A DNA stretch of 64,000 nt from Porphyra umbilicalis (lineage: Eukaryota > Rhodophyta > Bangiophyceae > Bangiales > Bangiaceae): contig KV919028.1 in NCBI GenBank assembly GCA_002049455.2, forward strand, positions 46,340-110,339, given 5' to 3'. Positions 1 to 12,138 of the stretch are shown in pieces. Positions within the stretch are counted from its first letter, which is position 1. Every line of letters begins with the position of its first letter. Below the pieces are notes generated by a model. It was not told the origin of the DNA and did no database searches. It saw nothing but the letters and a program-made list of their open reading frames with translations. The position numbers were made by a program, and so were the translations under genes.

Positions 1-401
1 GGAAATCTACTGCCGTGGCCGCCCTCGACCAGCTGTCCGCGGGCACAGCTTCACTCGTCATCTTCACGGGGCTCATCACTGTCGCCATTCCCGTCACTGT
101 CCCCGTGCCCCGCAACGAGGTCGCGTGTCCGCTCACACTACGGTTTCTGCTCACCATTCCCGTGACGCATGGAGGGCACCGCTTCGCGCTCGGGAGCCCC
201 AGACGCCCCCGTGGGTACAGGCTCGCCACCACTGGCTGGTACGTGACACGCGTCTGCTTCGTGTGGCGCACTTTGTTGTCGGAATGGCACGATTTCATGG
301 ACGCGGCTGGCCCACTCCACTCATCTCAATATTCTAACGGCGCAGTGCATTGTACGGTTGATTTTTTTTCTGCAAACATGGTTGTTTTATCCCTTGCAGG
401 C

Positions 402-1484
402 ATGGCCGAGACGCGTGTCCGTCGGTGCAGTGCCTGCAACATGGATGGACACGACACGCGCACTTGCCCGCTCGTGCAAAGCCCGAAGTATCCATGCGTT
501 GATGCCTGCGGGCAGACGACGTGTACCCTGTGTGCTGTGGCATGCGGAGCCTGCAGGGTGCGGGGGCACACGGAGGACATGCAGTCGTGTGCCATCCCGA
601 CACGTTCAAGAAAGGCGGCCAAGTTTGTTTGCGAAAAGCATGACATGGCCGCAATGCATGGACGGCTGCGGGTCATCCTAGCCGATCGGGCCCAAACGCC
701 TCGACAACTTAAGGAGCAGCGCGCACGGGCCAAAAGCAGTCTAGCTGCGACGGCGGGTGAATCCGTCGCCGGCTCGCATGTGGCGGCCCACGTTGCCCGC
801 AGCGCGATTGTGGATGACGAAGATTTGGGAGGGGCGGCGGCCCAGCCACGGGCCCGAGCGGCGGACGCCGCAATTGCGGCCGCCCGCGACGCGGGTGCCA
901 CACCAGGCGGCGCCCGTCTGGCCGGCGCCCTTGTTGCGGACCGTGCCCGTCATGGCGACCGTGACGTCCCGGCGCCACCTGTTGCTCCCGCTCAAGCCGC
1001 GAGTGCCGGCGGCACCGTGGAGGAGGCTCGGGCGGCGGCTTTGGCTAGCATGGACAAAGTCTTCCAGTCCATGCAGCAGCCAAAGTTCACCCCCGCCAAG
1101 CGCAAGAGCATGAGCGATGTTTTGCGGACGGTTGGGGTGCATGCCCGCCGTGCGGGTGCGAACGCCGAGATATACGGGTCCGAGAACCCTTTCTCTATTC
1201 GCTCGGGTGTTCCGCTCCGCGCGGCTGCTTTGAAATTTGCGAATATCACTGACCCTGTCATCGCCACGCAAGTGAGGGACACGTTGAACTCCTTCTTTAC
1301 TGCGCCTAACCACTTTTACGGGCAAGCACTGACCGCCGAGTCGCTTTCCACAGCTGATCTTGTAGGCGTCATGATGGCGTGCGCCGACGGTGCCAAACTG
1401 AAGACCCTCGCGACCCGGGCGGTGCTGACTCAGTTTTTGTCGGAGCTCCGTCGTGGGAACGACGCAATGCAGCTGTACTTCAAG
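402..1484 (+). CDS. Zinc-knuckle protein, probable internal exon, function unknown
   Basis: The open frame runs from 15 to 1547. The coding part probably begins at the ATG at 402, just after a pyrimidine-rich tract ending in an AG acceptor (about 400). It probably ends at the GTGAGT donor after 1484, so this is likely one exon of a longer gene. A canonical CCHC knuckle (C-x2-C-x4-H-x4-C) follows the start, and a second Cys/His cluster (C-x2-C-x4-H-x5-C) lies about 35 residues later. A long Ala/Arg-rich linker then leads to a more ordered C-terminal 150 residues. Zinc knuckles next to transposons usually belong to element proteins that bind nucleic acid, and the foldback element begins only about 180 bp downstream. 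I do not recognise the C-terminal domain, and no downstream exon was identified with confidence. Confidence 0.45.
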
Positions 1485-1659
1485 GTGAGTCGACGGGACG
1501 GCGAGCGACACAGCAGCCGAGACACTGACCCGTGCTGTGCGAAGTGAAGAGCAGAAGGACTGACAACGAATCTTATCCTGCTCACCTGAATACCTGTTAA
1601 CTGACATCACAGTGAGCGCCCACCCCATAGAAGGTGAGCGATATATCGGTGAGGAGCCG

Positions 1660-2389
1660 ATCAGCGTGGCCGCAGGCTGTGCTGGCTTTTTGAATGACTG
1701 CGGAGGTACGCGCACTCCTCAAGCGGGGACAGATGTGTCGCATGGTTTGTGCTTCTAAGAAGTGCTGAGGAACGTACGGATGGCAGTTGTGGACGGGGCG
1801 AGCCGATGGCGGGCTCGGGGGGGGTGGCGGCACTGTTTACGATGGGCACGGGAGCCGCCGCAGACGTGGGAGACGGCGGCGACGCCAAAATGTGGACACT
1901 GACGCAACGCGATGGCAATCCCTCTTTTCTGTCGCTTCTCCTGTCTTTTTCGGCTTTTCTGTTGGTGCCACTGAACCGGGCAGGGGTGAAAACGCAAAGG
2001 ACGGCGGCGGGCGCTCGCTGCCGGGCCGCGTGCAACCAATTGTTGCACGCGGGTCGGCGGCGTGTGGCACGCGCGCCCACCGGCGTGCGCGCATCGGCGG
2101 CGGCGGCGTCGTGCGTGCGCGGTGGGACTGGGGGTAGGCGTGTCTTTGGTTGGCGTGGCCGCGCGCTGCGCGGGCCTTTCGGTTGACTGTTGTGGTACGT
2201 GCACACGTCCGTCGCGGACGTACGACTGTGGTGTGTCTTGTGTGCTTCTGGGCAGTGCTGAGGAGCGTAGGGATGGCAGTTGTGGACGGGGCGATCCGTT
2301 GGCGGGCGCGGGGGGCGTGGCGGCACTGTTTACGATGGGCACGGGACCCGCCGCAGGGGGTGGGGGATGGCGGCGACGCCAAAATGTGG
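1660..2389 (+). repeat. Left copies of the 493-bp outer repeat
   Basis: The blocks at 1745-2150 and 2235-2389 match the right array in inverted orientation but are more diverged than the right-hand units are from each other. The block at 1665-1745 is a weak copy of 2155-2235. Confidence 0.7.
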
Positions 2390-3989
2390 ACACTGACACA
2401 ACGCGTTGGCAATCCCTCTTTTCTGTCGCTTCCCGTGTCTTTTTCGGCTTCTCTGTGGGTGCCACTGAACCGCGAAGGTGGAAATACACCATTGATGGTG
2501 GCGCGCTGTCGGGTTTTCGGGGACGGACGCGTTGACTTTGAAGGAGGGCAATTGCGGAGCGGAGAGCAGGCGGTATCGTCGCGTCTTCTCTGGTGCAAGA
2601 GTGGCGCCAGAGAGGGGTGTTTTTGGTCTTTGTTTGCTATTGATGCCGCCGTCACCGCCTGGTCGTTCTCTGCGTCACTGTTCTGTGTCGTTTTGTTTGT
2701 TGTTTTGTGCCGTGCTGTTGTCTTTTTCTCCTCTACATTGTGCGCTTGTCGCGCCGACGCTGGGGCTTTGTTCGCTTTCGGTTGCTCTTTTTTTCTTTTG
2801 TAGTCGTTGTGGGACCTTGTTTTGTTGCGGTCCGCGTGGGACCTTTCTTTTCGCCTTTACCTGCACGACGCTCTCCTGTTGTGGTTCGTGGTGGGGTTTT
2901 CTCGTTGGGGATGGGCAAAACGGGCTGCTTTGACAGCACAGTGCCGCATCCATCACACTGCCGCATCACATCCGAGGGGGGTTTGGACAGCGGATTTTGA
3001 CTCAGCGGGCCCACGTTGCCCAGACAGGAGTAGGGGGAGGTCGGAAGACAGTATTTCTGGGGGTGCTGACCCCCTCGGCCCATTGGAAGCGTACGACTGG
3101 ATCCGGTCGGGCTGAGAAAAACGCTCGTATCTCTGGCCCCGCGCGTGCTCGATCATGGTTCTTTGGCTCTTTGCATCCGGAACGAGCTCCTCTTCGTACT
3201 GCATACGCAAGCGCAACGAATCATGGACGGAGAAAACAGACAGGCCCGAGGCCCCTTCCGCGGAGTTCTCTGCCTGCGGGGCTGGCTCATACGATGGGAA
3301 CACGTCCAATACCTTTTCTGAAAGCAGCTTCCAACTCAGCGTGCCCAATTTGCATGGGAAGGAGTAGGGGGAGGTCGGCAGACAGTGCTGCTGGGGATGC
3401 CGACCCGACTGACAGCTCGGAAGCGCCTCGGATCTGAGCAGGTCCAAAATGGAGCGCCTATAAATCTGCTTGTACGTATGCGTTTGACCTGTTCTTTGGC
3501 TCATTGTCTACGGCAGAAGCTTCTCTTCAGTTGCCATGCACGGGGGGAGCGTTTTATTGTGGAAAAAGAGGTCCACGCCCGGTGCCCCTCGAGGGGCGCC
3601 ATGTTTCGTGTGAGGCCCGCTCATATCGCGGGAACACGTTGGAACGCTGCTTTGACCGCGGAATACGACTCAGCCGACTCATATTACCTAGGTAGGCATA
3701 GGGGGAGGCCATCGAACAGGCGCTCTCGGGGCACGGAGCCCCTTCCTCTGATAGAGTCCAGGACCTGCCCCACCGCGGCACCACGCGTTCCATCCGACAC
3801 CGGCGGCACCTCCAAATCGAGCCTCCATCCGGAGGACAATGTCAAAATTGGCACAGGAAAGGGCAACCAAAATTTGATCTAGAATTCCAATGCGACGAGG
3901 GTGGCGACATTTTCTCCGACCGGGCCGACCGGACTGAGAGCTCGGAAGCGCCACGGATCTGAGCAGGTCCAAAATGAGACGCCTATAAC
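2390..3989 (+). repeat. Left inverted arm of the foldback element
   Basis: It is complementary to 4171-5770 about the centre at 4080. It contains decayed direct modules of roughly 320-500 bp (about 3080-3400, 3405-3720, and the unit continuing into the loop). They share blocks such as AGGGGGAGG, a TTCTTTGGCTC stretch and a CTCGAGGGG self-complementary site. No protein similarity was recognised. Confidence 0.85.
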
Positions 3990-4170
3990 TCTGCTTGTAT
4001 GTATGCGTTTGACCTGTTCTTTGGCTCATTGTCTACGGCAGAAGCTTCTCTTCAGTTGCCATACACGGGGGGAGCGTTTTATTGTGGAAAAAGAGGTCCA
4101 CGCCCGGTGCCCCTCGAGGGGCGCCATGTTTCGTGTGAGGCCCGCTCATATCGCGGGAACAAGTTGGAAC
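3990..4170. repeat. Loop of the foldback element
   Basis: This 181-bp spacer separates the arms, which end in CCTATAAC at 3989 and begin GTTATAGG at 4171. The loop is not unique. It is a further copy of the module at about 3460-3640 (the segment with AGAAGCTTCTCTTCAG and CCCTCGAGGGG), so that module occurs three times: left arm, loop, and inverted in the right arm. Confidence 0.75.
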
Positions 4171-5770
4171 GTTATAGGCGTTTCATTTTGGACCTGCTCA
4201 GATCCGTGGCGCTTCCGAGCTCTCAGTCCGGTCGGCCCGGTCGGAGAAAATGTCGCCACCCTCGTCGCATTGGAATTCTAGATCAAATTTTGGTTGCCCT
4301 TTCCTGTGCCAATTTTGACATTGTCCTCCGGATGGAGGCTCGATTTGGAGGTGCCGCCGGTGTCGGATGGAACGCGTGGTGCCGCGGTGGGGCAGGTCCT
4401 GGACTCTATCAGAGGAAGGGGCTCCGTGCCCCGAGAGCGCCTGTTCGATGGCCTCCCCCTATGCCTACCTAGGTAATATGAGTCGGCTGAGTCGTATTCC
4501 GCGGTCAAAGCAGCGTTCCAACGTGTTCCCGCGATATGAGCGGGCCTCACACGAAACATGGCGCCCCTCGAGGGGCACCGGGCGTGGACCTCTTTTTCCA
4601 CAATAAAACGCTCCCCCCGTACATGGCAACTGAAGAGAAGCTTCTGCCGTAGACAATGAGCCAAAGAACAGGTCAAACGCATACGTACAAGCAGATTTAT
4701 AGGCGCTCCATTTTGGACCTGCTCAGATCCGAGGCGCTTCCGAGCTGTCAGTCGGGTCGGCATCCCCAGCAGCACTGTCTGCCGACCTCCCCCTACTCCT
4801 TCCCATGCAAATTGGGCACGCTGAGTTGGAAGCTGCTTTCAGAAAAGGTATTGGACGTGTTCCCATCGTATGAGCCAGCCCCGCAGGCAGAGAACTCCGC
4901 GGAAGGGGCCTCGGGCCTGTCTGTTTTCTCCGTCCATGATTCGTTGCGCTTGCGTATGCAGTACGAAGAGGAGCTCGTTCCGGATGCAAAGAGCCAAAGA
5001 ACCATGATCGAGCACGCGCGGGGCCAGAGATACGAGCGTTTTTCTCAGCCCGACCGGATCCAGTCGTACGCTTCCAATGGGCCGAGGGGGTCAGCACCCC
5101 CAGAAATACTGTCTTCCGACCTCCCCCTACTCCTGTCTGGGCAACGTGGGCCCGCTGAGTCAAAATCCGCTGTCCAAACCCCCCTCGGATGTGATGCGGC
5201 AGTGTGATGGATGCGGCACTGTGCTGTCAAAGCAGCCCGTTTTGCCCATCCCCAACGAGAAAACCCCACCACGAACCACAACAGGAGAGCGTCGTGCAGG
5301 TAAAGGCGAAAAGAAAGGTCCCACGCGGACCGCAAAAAAACAAGGTCCCACAACGACTACAAAAGAAAAAAAGAGCAACCGAAAGCGAACAAAGCCCCAG
5401 CGTCGGCGCGACAAGCGCACAATGTAGAGGAGAAAAAGACAACAGCACGGCACAAAACAACAAACAAAACGACACAGAACAGTGACGCAGAGAACGACCA
5501 GGCGGTGACGGCGGCATCAATAGCAAACAAAGACCAAAAACACCCCTCTCTGGCGCCACTCTTGCACCAGAGAAGACGCGACGACACTGCCTGCTCTCCG
5601 CTCCGCAATTGCCCTCCTTCAAAGTCAACGCGTCCGTCCCCGAAAACCCGACAGCGCGCCTCCATCAATGGTGTATTTCCACCTTCGCGGTTCAGTGGCA
5701 CCCACAGAGAAGCCGAAAAAGACACGGGAAGCGACAGAAAAGAGGGATTGCCAACGCGTTGTGTCAGTGT
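4171..5770 (-). repeat. Right inverted arm of the foldback element
   Basis: Reverse complement of 2390-3989. Visible differences are sparse, for example one base near 5335 that changes a GTTG context to TTTT, and one near 5663. This implies recent formation or continuing gene conversion between the arms. Confidence 0.85.
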
Positions 5771-5779
5771 CCACATTTT

Positions 5780-7262
5780 GGCGTCGCCGCCGTCTCCCAT
5801 GTCTGCGGCGGCTCCCGTGCCCATCGTTAACAGTGTCGCCACCACCTCCGAGCCCGCCATCGGCTCGCCCCGTCCACAACTGCCATCCATACGCTTCTCT
5901 GGAATCCCGAGAAGCACACAAAACACACCACAGCCGTACGTCCGCGACGGACGCGTGCACGTACCACAACAGTCATCCAAAAAGCCCGCGCAGCGCGCGG
6001 CCTAGCCAACCACAGCCACGCCTACCCCCAGTCCCACCGCGCACGCACGACGCCGCCGCCGCCGATGCGCGCACGCTGGTGGGCGCGCGGGCCACACGCC
6101 GCCGACCCGCGTGCAACAATTGGTTGCACGCGGCCCGGCAGCGAGCGCCCGCCGCCGTCCTTTGCGTTTTCACCCCTGCCCAGTTCAGTGGCACCAACAG
6201 AAAAGCCGAAAAAGACAGGAGAAGCGACAGAAAAGAGGGATTGCCATCGCGTTGCGTCAGTGTCCACATTTTGGCGTCGCCGCCGTCTCCCACGTCTGCG
6301 GCGGCTCCCGTGCCCATCGTTAACAGTGTCGCCACCACCTCCGAGCCCGCCATCGGCTCGCCCCGTCCACAACTGCCATCCATACGCTTCTCTGGAATCC
6401 CGAGAAGCACACAAAACACACCACAGCCGTACGTCCGCGACGGACGCGTGCACGTACCACAACAGTCATCCAAAAAGCCCGCGCAGCGCGCGGCCTAGCC
6501 AACCACAGCCACGCCTACCCCCAGTCCCACCGCGCACGCACGACGCCGCCGCCGCCGATGCGCGCACGCTGGTGGGCGCGCGGGCCACACGCCGCCGACC
6601 CGCGTGCAACAATTGGTTGCACGCGGCCCGGCAGCGAGCGCCCGCCGCCGTCCTTTGCGTTTTCACCCCTGCCCGGTTCAGTGGCACCAACAGAAAAGCC
6701 GAAAAAGACAGGAGAAGCGACAGAAAAGAGGGATTGCCATCGCGTTGCGTCAGTGTCCACATTTTGGCGTCGCCGCCGTCTCCCACGTCTGCGGCGGCTC
6801 CCGTGCCCATCGTTAACAGTGTCGCCACCACCTCCGAGCCCGCCATCGGCTCGCCCCGTCCACAACTGCCATCCATACGCTTCTCTGGAATCCCGAGAAG
6901 CACACAAAACACACCACAGCCGTACGTCCGCGACGGACGCGTGCACGTACCACAACAGTCATCCAAAAAGCCCGCGCAGCGCGCGGCCTAGCCAACCACA
7001 GCCACGCCTACCCCCAGTCCCACCGCGCACGCACGACGCCGCCGCCGCCGATGCGCGCACGCTGGTGGGCGCGCGGGCCACACGCCGCCGACCCGCGTGC
7101 AACAATTGGTTGCACGCGGCCCGGCAGCGAGTGCCCGCCGCCGTCCTTTGCGTTTTCACCCCTGCTCCGTTCAGAGGCACCAGCAGAAAAGCCCAAAAAA
7201 GACACGGGAAGCGACAGAAAAGAGGGATTGTCAACGCCTTGTTTTAGTGTCCACGTTTTGGA
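5780..7262 (-). repeat. 493-bp tandem array at right end of foldback element
   Basis: The same sequence recurs with an exact 493-bp step, for example segments starting at 5827, 6320 and 6813. The three units are almost identical, and the last is truncated and diverged at its outer end (about 7130-7262). Each unit contains CA/GC-rich sequence and the self-complementary CAACAATTGGTTGCACGCG region. Confidence 0.85.
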
Positions 7263-7330
7263 GCCCGTCGTTGGGCACTCCAGTTTAGAGACCAGCGGGA
7301 TGCAGATGAACGAAGCAACTTACTCTTGCG

Positions 7331-8344
7331 TTAGATATACAGGCTGTAGTTGCGCACGGCTGCGCGTACGAAGCCGCGGCACATGTCGGGCGTGATGGAG
7401 GCTAGCATCAAAGCAATGGTGTAGAACGGCCATGCATTGAACTGCTCAGGCTCCACATGCCGACGAAGCCAACTGCTCCCGACCGAGAAGACGTCCTCAA
7501 TGGGGTTGAAGTCCGGACTGTAGGGAGGCAAGAAGCGCACAAGCACACCTCGGGCCTCAAGCAAAGCGATGGCGGCCCGGTCATGCACACGAGCATTGTC
7601 CAAAACCAAGACGCACCGCTCGTCTTGCGCAGACCACGGCAAGGTTGGATCATAAGCATTCAGATGAGGAAGCAAGTTCTCAAGCGTGAAAAGCAGAAAG
7701 TCAACCGAGGATTGGCCTGGTGGTGGTTGAGTGATCTTCCAGTCCAACACCGCGTCGTGGCTCATGGCAACGAAAAAACTCGTGCTCACTCCCCGAGCGT
7801 TGGAAAGGTAGCACTCTGCCCGCGCGCCACGGCGGGACCAGGCCCACTTGCGGTCGGCGGACCGACCACAGCGGTGGGCCTCGTCGATGTACACGCGCGC
7901 CCGCAAAGGGATGTCCCATTGGGCGTGGACCCATCTCGCGCGTGCCAGCTCGTTCCGTGAAATGAATGCAGACTCAATCTCCTTGCGTGTAAAGCCATGT
8001 GCGGCAAGAACGCGAGAAATCGAGGAGGGAGAGATGGAGAAGTCATCACCAAGCAATTGATACATGTGAGTGACGAAGTCAGAAATCTCATCCAGAAAAG
8101 CCTCCGGGCACTGCTCCACAGCAAACAGGACCGCGGAGCGCAGATCTGGACACCTCAAAAAGATGTCGGCATGAGTGTTCCACTTCTCTGGCGCGTAATG
8201 CACATCACCAGTCTCCGCCACGTAGGACAAAAACCTAGTTAGGGATCTACGGGACATGCGCGTGTTCTGTGCCGCTGTCTCCAGGCTCTGCCCGTCGTCC
8301 AGATGCAAGGAGACGGCGAGCCGGCGAAGGTCCGCCGCCTTCAT
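7331..8344 (-). CDS. Tc1/mariner-IS630 supergroup DDE transposase
   Basis: A cut-and-paste transposase of the DDE_3 type. The first in-frame ATG is at 8344, giving 337 residues. The frame stays open upstream to 8422 but only with a non-ATG start. The N-terminus looks like a helix-turn-helix, with DGQSLETAAQ followed by MSRRSLTRFL. The catalytic triad is visible: D in VYIDEAH, D in LVLDNARVHD, and E in PPYSPDFNPIED, with 33 residues between the last two. The frame is unbroken, so the protein could be functional. It lies right beside the foldback element (about 70 bp), on the opposite strand to its neighbours. I could not recognise terminal inverted repeats around it. It is a possible source of transposase for nearby non-autonomous elements, but no sequence link shows this. 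Confidence 0.85.
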   Translation of the reverse strand: MKAADLRRLAVSLHLDDGQSLETAAQNTRMSRRSLTRFLSYVAETGDVHYAPEKWNTHADIFLRCPDLRSAVLFAVEQCPEAFLDEISDFVTHMYQLLGDDFSISPSSISRVLAAHGFTRKEIESAFISRNELARARWVHAQWDIPLRARVYIDEAHRCGRSADRKWAWSRRGARAECYLSNARGVSTSFFVAMSHDAVLDWKITQPPPGQSSVDFLLFTLENLLPHLNAYDPTLPWSAQDERCVLVLDNARVHDRAAIALLEARGVLVRFLPPYSPDFNPIEDVFSVGSSWLRRHVEPEQFNAWPFYTIALMLASITPDMCRGFVRAAVRNYSLYI

Positions 8345-8954
8345 TGCGTTGGTAGTGCGCTCACTCCACGCACCTTGCTGCCACGGCGTGCTCCCGCGCC
8401 CTGCGGCCTTCGAGGACAACACAAGCAGAGAAAGGTGGTCTGCTCCCTGCGGCCCTCGAACACGAAAGCCAACCGAAAAAGGTGGCCCACGCGTGTGCAG
8501 GGCGCCACTTGATCAGGTCTGGGAATGCCGAGAAAAAGAAAAAAAGGGCAATAAACAGTGAGTCTCCGACTTCCCCCATCAATCACAGCTGTCCGGGAGG
8601 CACGGATCGAATTTTATGGGGGACAAACAGTGATATCTTCCTGGGATGGGACATGGACGGAAGCTGACATCGCTTAGGTGGTCGTTCACCGCGACGACAG
8701 CAGCCGAGCGCGCCCTTATTATCCAAGGAGAGCGACTTAAGCATGCCCCTTACGAAATTTATGCGTATTGCATCGCTTCGCGGCAAAAGTTGGTCGACTT
8801 TTCATCCCTACTTGAAAACAACAGTTGTCTGTGTCTCTGGCCGCCAGGACAGAATTGGGGGATCAGCAATACATGTTCAGGACGCAGTGTTTGTCCATAT
8901 TACGAGAGTGCAGTTGTGGGCCGAGCTTTCAAACTCGACCATCGTTTCTGTACA

Positions 8955-9108
8955 ATATTGAAACTTTTGCGGTGTTAAGGGGGGTCGAACATGGGCTACT
9001 ACATGCCGCTTCAATCTTTACTGGAGGCTGTCGATGGCAGTTTGACATTTGTGGGTGCCGGCGCGAGTATAACGAATCAGCATGCGCTCCACTTTGCAGA
9101 TGATGTGT
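8955..9108 (-). repeat. Dispersed repeat R, copy 1
   Basis: The complement of this block matches 39420-39580 over about 150 bp with many substitutions. Shared landmarks are CCACTTTGCAGAT, AATCAGCATGCG and a GGTCGAA-ATGG-C-A-TACATGCC block. Similarity ends abruptly at CTTTGCAGAT on one side. It is probably a decayed non-autonomous transposon or a terminal fragment. Confidence 0.6.
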
Positions 9109-12100
9109 GGCGGCTAAGGTTAGAATCCGCAATAAAGGTAATATTCATCGAACGGAGATACAGCCAGTCAATTATTGTCCGATCTAGCGTCACACGTGCC
9201 AATCCTCAGTCGCAATCCCATCTCATGGTGATTTCGCAACACGTTTCATGGTTCTGGGATACAGTCAGCAGAATGATAAGTACCGCAAAATTTGCAGCCC
9301 TGCTCGCAGAGTTGACTACATGTGGTTGGCGAATGCAGCGTTCGACAGTTAGAGATACGACGAGATTTGTGACCTGAATAGGTTAGAAATGTTGACAGCC
9401 CTGTACATCACAGATTGTAAAACCAGCCGCAACCTGTGAAACCTTGCAATACATGGAGTCGCGTTCTGAGCCAACGAAGCCATGGTTTTCTTGTGGACGT
9501 CGTATCTGATCGTCTTTTTTCATTATAAGCATGAAATTGTCGCGTGAATTCTGCTGGCCGGCGCCCAACAATAGTTGTGGCAGCCAGAGGTGCTGGTGCA
9601 AGTGAGGCATTGTACCTCTTCCCAGTGTTGTATCTTCGAAAACCCAGTATGGTATTGGAAGTAAAAGAGTTAGAGGTAGAGTGTCGGTCCACGTAGCACT
9701 GAGGCGGATACCGAGTCTGTTCCCCACAGCCACGGCTTGCGGCAGTGTGTGGCGCGGCTAAATTCGGTGGCCGGGGCCATCAGATCTCGAGAGGACCGGA
9801 GACCAGGGACCAGCGATTGTCGACCTGTGCCGCGGTGCAAATGTGCCGTGGCGTCACCACCATCCTTCCGCTCCCTGCAAAGCAGCAATGGAAAGAGTCA
9901 GTCTGTATATTCTTACATGTGACCCTTGCGCTCTTTCACGGCAGCGTGCTAACTCTCTCGGAAGGCAACTTTCTTTTGACGTCATCTTCCAACCGACGAG
10001 CTGCCTGTATGGAGCTTCAGAGCGGCATGCTGCCTCACGGATTATCGACGTTCAACGGGTTCTCTATTCATTCTACCACCCTGATGTATGACTGGAGCTT
10101 ACTCAACCGCATGAGGACTGCAATCGCGTGAGCGGCGCGGCTCACTGGCTACGCGTGCTTGCGAGTCGCCGTGCGCTGACGCGCCCTAAAATATTCGAAA
10201 AGCGCGCTATCCAGGTGCTGCGGCCATTGACAGTTCGGCCAGCATAACCCATGAGAGATGCAAGCATTACGAGTCGCTTCCACTCTACCTCGTCTACCAC
10301 GTTGTACCGCGGAGAGTCAAGTCACGACACGCAGAAGGCCAGTGCTGCGGTAAGCCTCTGCGCTTACACGCAAGACAGTGCCTGACGCCTTGTCACTGGG
10401 AACGGTCCCGAGGTATGCACCACCAGCGCAACGGATCTTCATAGAACTAGAGGTCATTGCTCAGACTTCAAACGAAGGCGCGCCACTGTCTGACAGGATC
10501 TGAGGTGCTTTGGGTTCTTTCACTGGTGGGTGGCAATCCGTGACGCGGACCGCTGGAACCTCTGCGCATCAGTTCGAATCAGCCCACTGATCAACTTGGT
10601 CCCCCACGGCTGGAGCCGAGTAGCACACCTTCTTTCAAAGTCTGAAGGTTCACTGCGTGCACCGAATATAGCTGTATTGAGAATGCTAGCCTCCGGCATA
10701 AAGTGTGGCGTTTCGACGGTCAAGCAAGCATCCTACAAAGAGGCGGACTGCCTAACGACCGTGTCTACAGATGGCGGTTCCTGTCGCATTTTCGCCAATG
10801 CGAGGGCCGGCCGGTAGACCGCCGCGCGGAACTGCCGCGAGGAAGTGGTGGCGTCGGTTCCCGTCCGGTTTCAAGAACCCGTACTTTTTCCATCCCTGCA
10901 GAGGCTAGCTAACCTTTGTAGAGAATTTACCATCATTTCTGGTGGAACTCTGCAGCTGACTTTCCCCTGGCCTTGAGGAAAGGGTCCTACCCGGCACGCG
11001 CGTAGGGGCACCTATTTTATTTTTTTCCTGAGCTAGTGCACGTTGCGGGAGTACTGGCGGAAAAGCGGGGTGGCCGCGGAGAGACTTCATACGGCTCGGG
11101 TGGACGTCGCCGTACCGTGATTCCGACATGGTTAGAAGCATCACTTTGCGAAATATCTTTGCACGTGTTTCGGCAGCATGGCAAAACGTTAAGCGTTTGT
11201 GAGGTCCATCCTCCATGTGAATGGATGTTTTCTTCCTCGTTCAGATGGCTTCAGACGGTGGAACTGTGCTGCAGACGAGCTGGCATCAAGGATGCGTGCT
11301 GCATATGACCGCGTCAGGTGCGGAATTGAGGGTGAAATGTGTGGACCCTGCCTCTGAGATGCTGCGCACGGTGCTTCTGTTCTTGAAAACTTTAAACACG
11401 TCGGGCAGGGCGGAAATTGGGTACAGCCGAGACGCGTGGACTGTGGTGTGACTGTGGCGCGCAGTGGCTGAAGAGGATAATCGCGTTTCACGTGACGCAG
11501 CTGCCCGCGTGTTGCTGTGTGCGTGCCTGGGACGGAGAGAGGGCGGCGCCGAGCGTGTGGCCGGTGCGAGGGGGTTGGTGGTGTGGCGGCGGCGAAATGT
11601 TCCGTGCGAGATGTCGCGCAGCCGACCGCGTGAGCCTTCGAAGAGGCAGGAGACAGGTCAGGGGGGTACGTTCACGGGGTTGTGCAGGGGTGGAGGGGCC
11701 GTGGGGCTGGAGGGGGGGCGGGGTAATGACGCCGGTGATTTTCCGGTGGCGGCCCGAGCAGCAACGGCAGCGGCCCCTGCGCCCGCGCTCCCTGCTGCGA
11801 CAGGCTTGCTGCTGGCAACAAGCCTAGCCATCATAGACGACCATACAGTAAAAGTGTCCCTGGATCTTTGGCTGCCACAACTCGAACAGCCAGCCTGTGC
11901 GCCGGGTCACCCAGCTCGTTGGACTGGCAATTCAGTCTCACCAACTCGGCATCCAGCAAAAGGTTGAACTCTTTTTTATGACTGGACAGAAAACTTATTG
12001 GCTCACAGGATTGCGAACAGGACGCACCCAGATGCTACGTAATTCTCTTTTCATTTTGAACTCTAAATGTTCTGGTCCTAGTATTTCTCTGTGCTACATA

Positions 12101-12138
12101 TTCGCACACATCGAAAAGAGACGCACCTTTCCTTCTTC

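Larger units (their letters stand above)
1660..7262. mobile_element. Foldback (FB)-type element with long inverted arms
   Basis: Coordinates p and 8160-p hold complementary sequence over about 1.6 kb, for example the segment at 2807-3115 against 5045-5353. The arms are nearly identical (occasional single-base differences) and surround a 181-bp loop at 3990-4170. Outside the arms lie tandem repeats: three copies of a 493-bp unit on the right, and about one and a half diverged copies in opposite orientation on the left. Many open frames cross the arms, but they are mirror-image shadows with no recognisable domain, so the element appears non-coding and would need a transposase in trans. The right edge is where the last partial repeat stops (about 7262). 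The left edge (about 1660) is where homology to the 2155-2290 repeat fades. No target-site duplication was found. Confidence 0.8.

Noticed and set aside
1755-6991. Many Pro/Arg-rich frames of 150-300 codons within the foldback element
   Set aside because: They are mirror images across the palindrome and repeats of each other every 493 bp, with no recognisable domain.
10560-10590. Possible tRNA B-box (GTTCGAATC) and similar sites at 28445 and 41035
   Set aside because: The flanks do not form a T-stem, and no matching A-box or acceptor stem was found.
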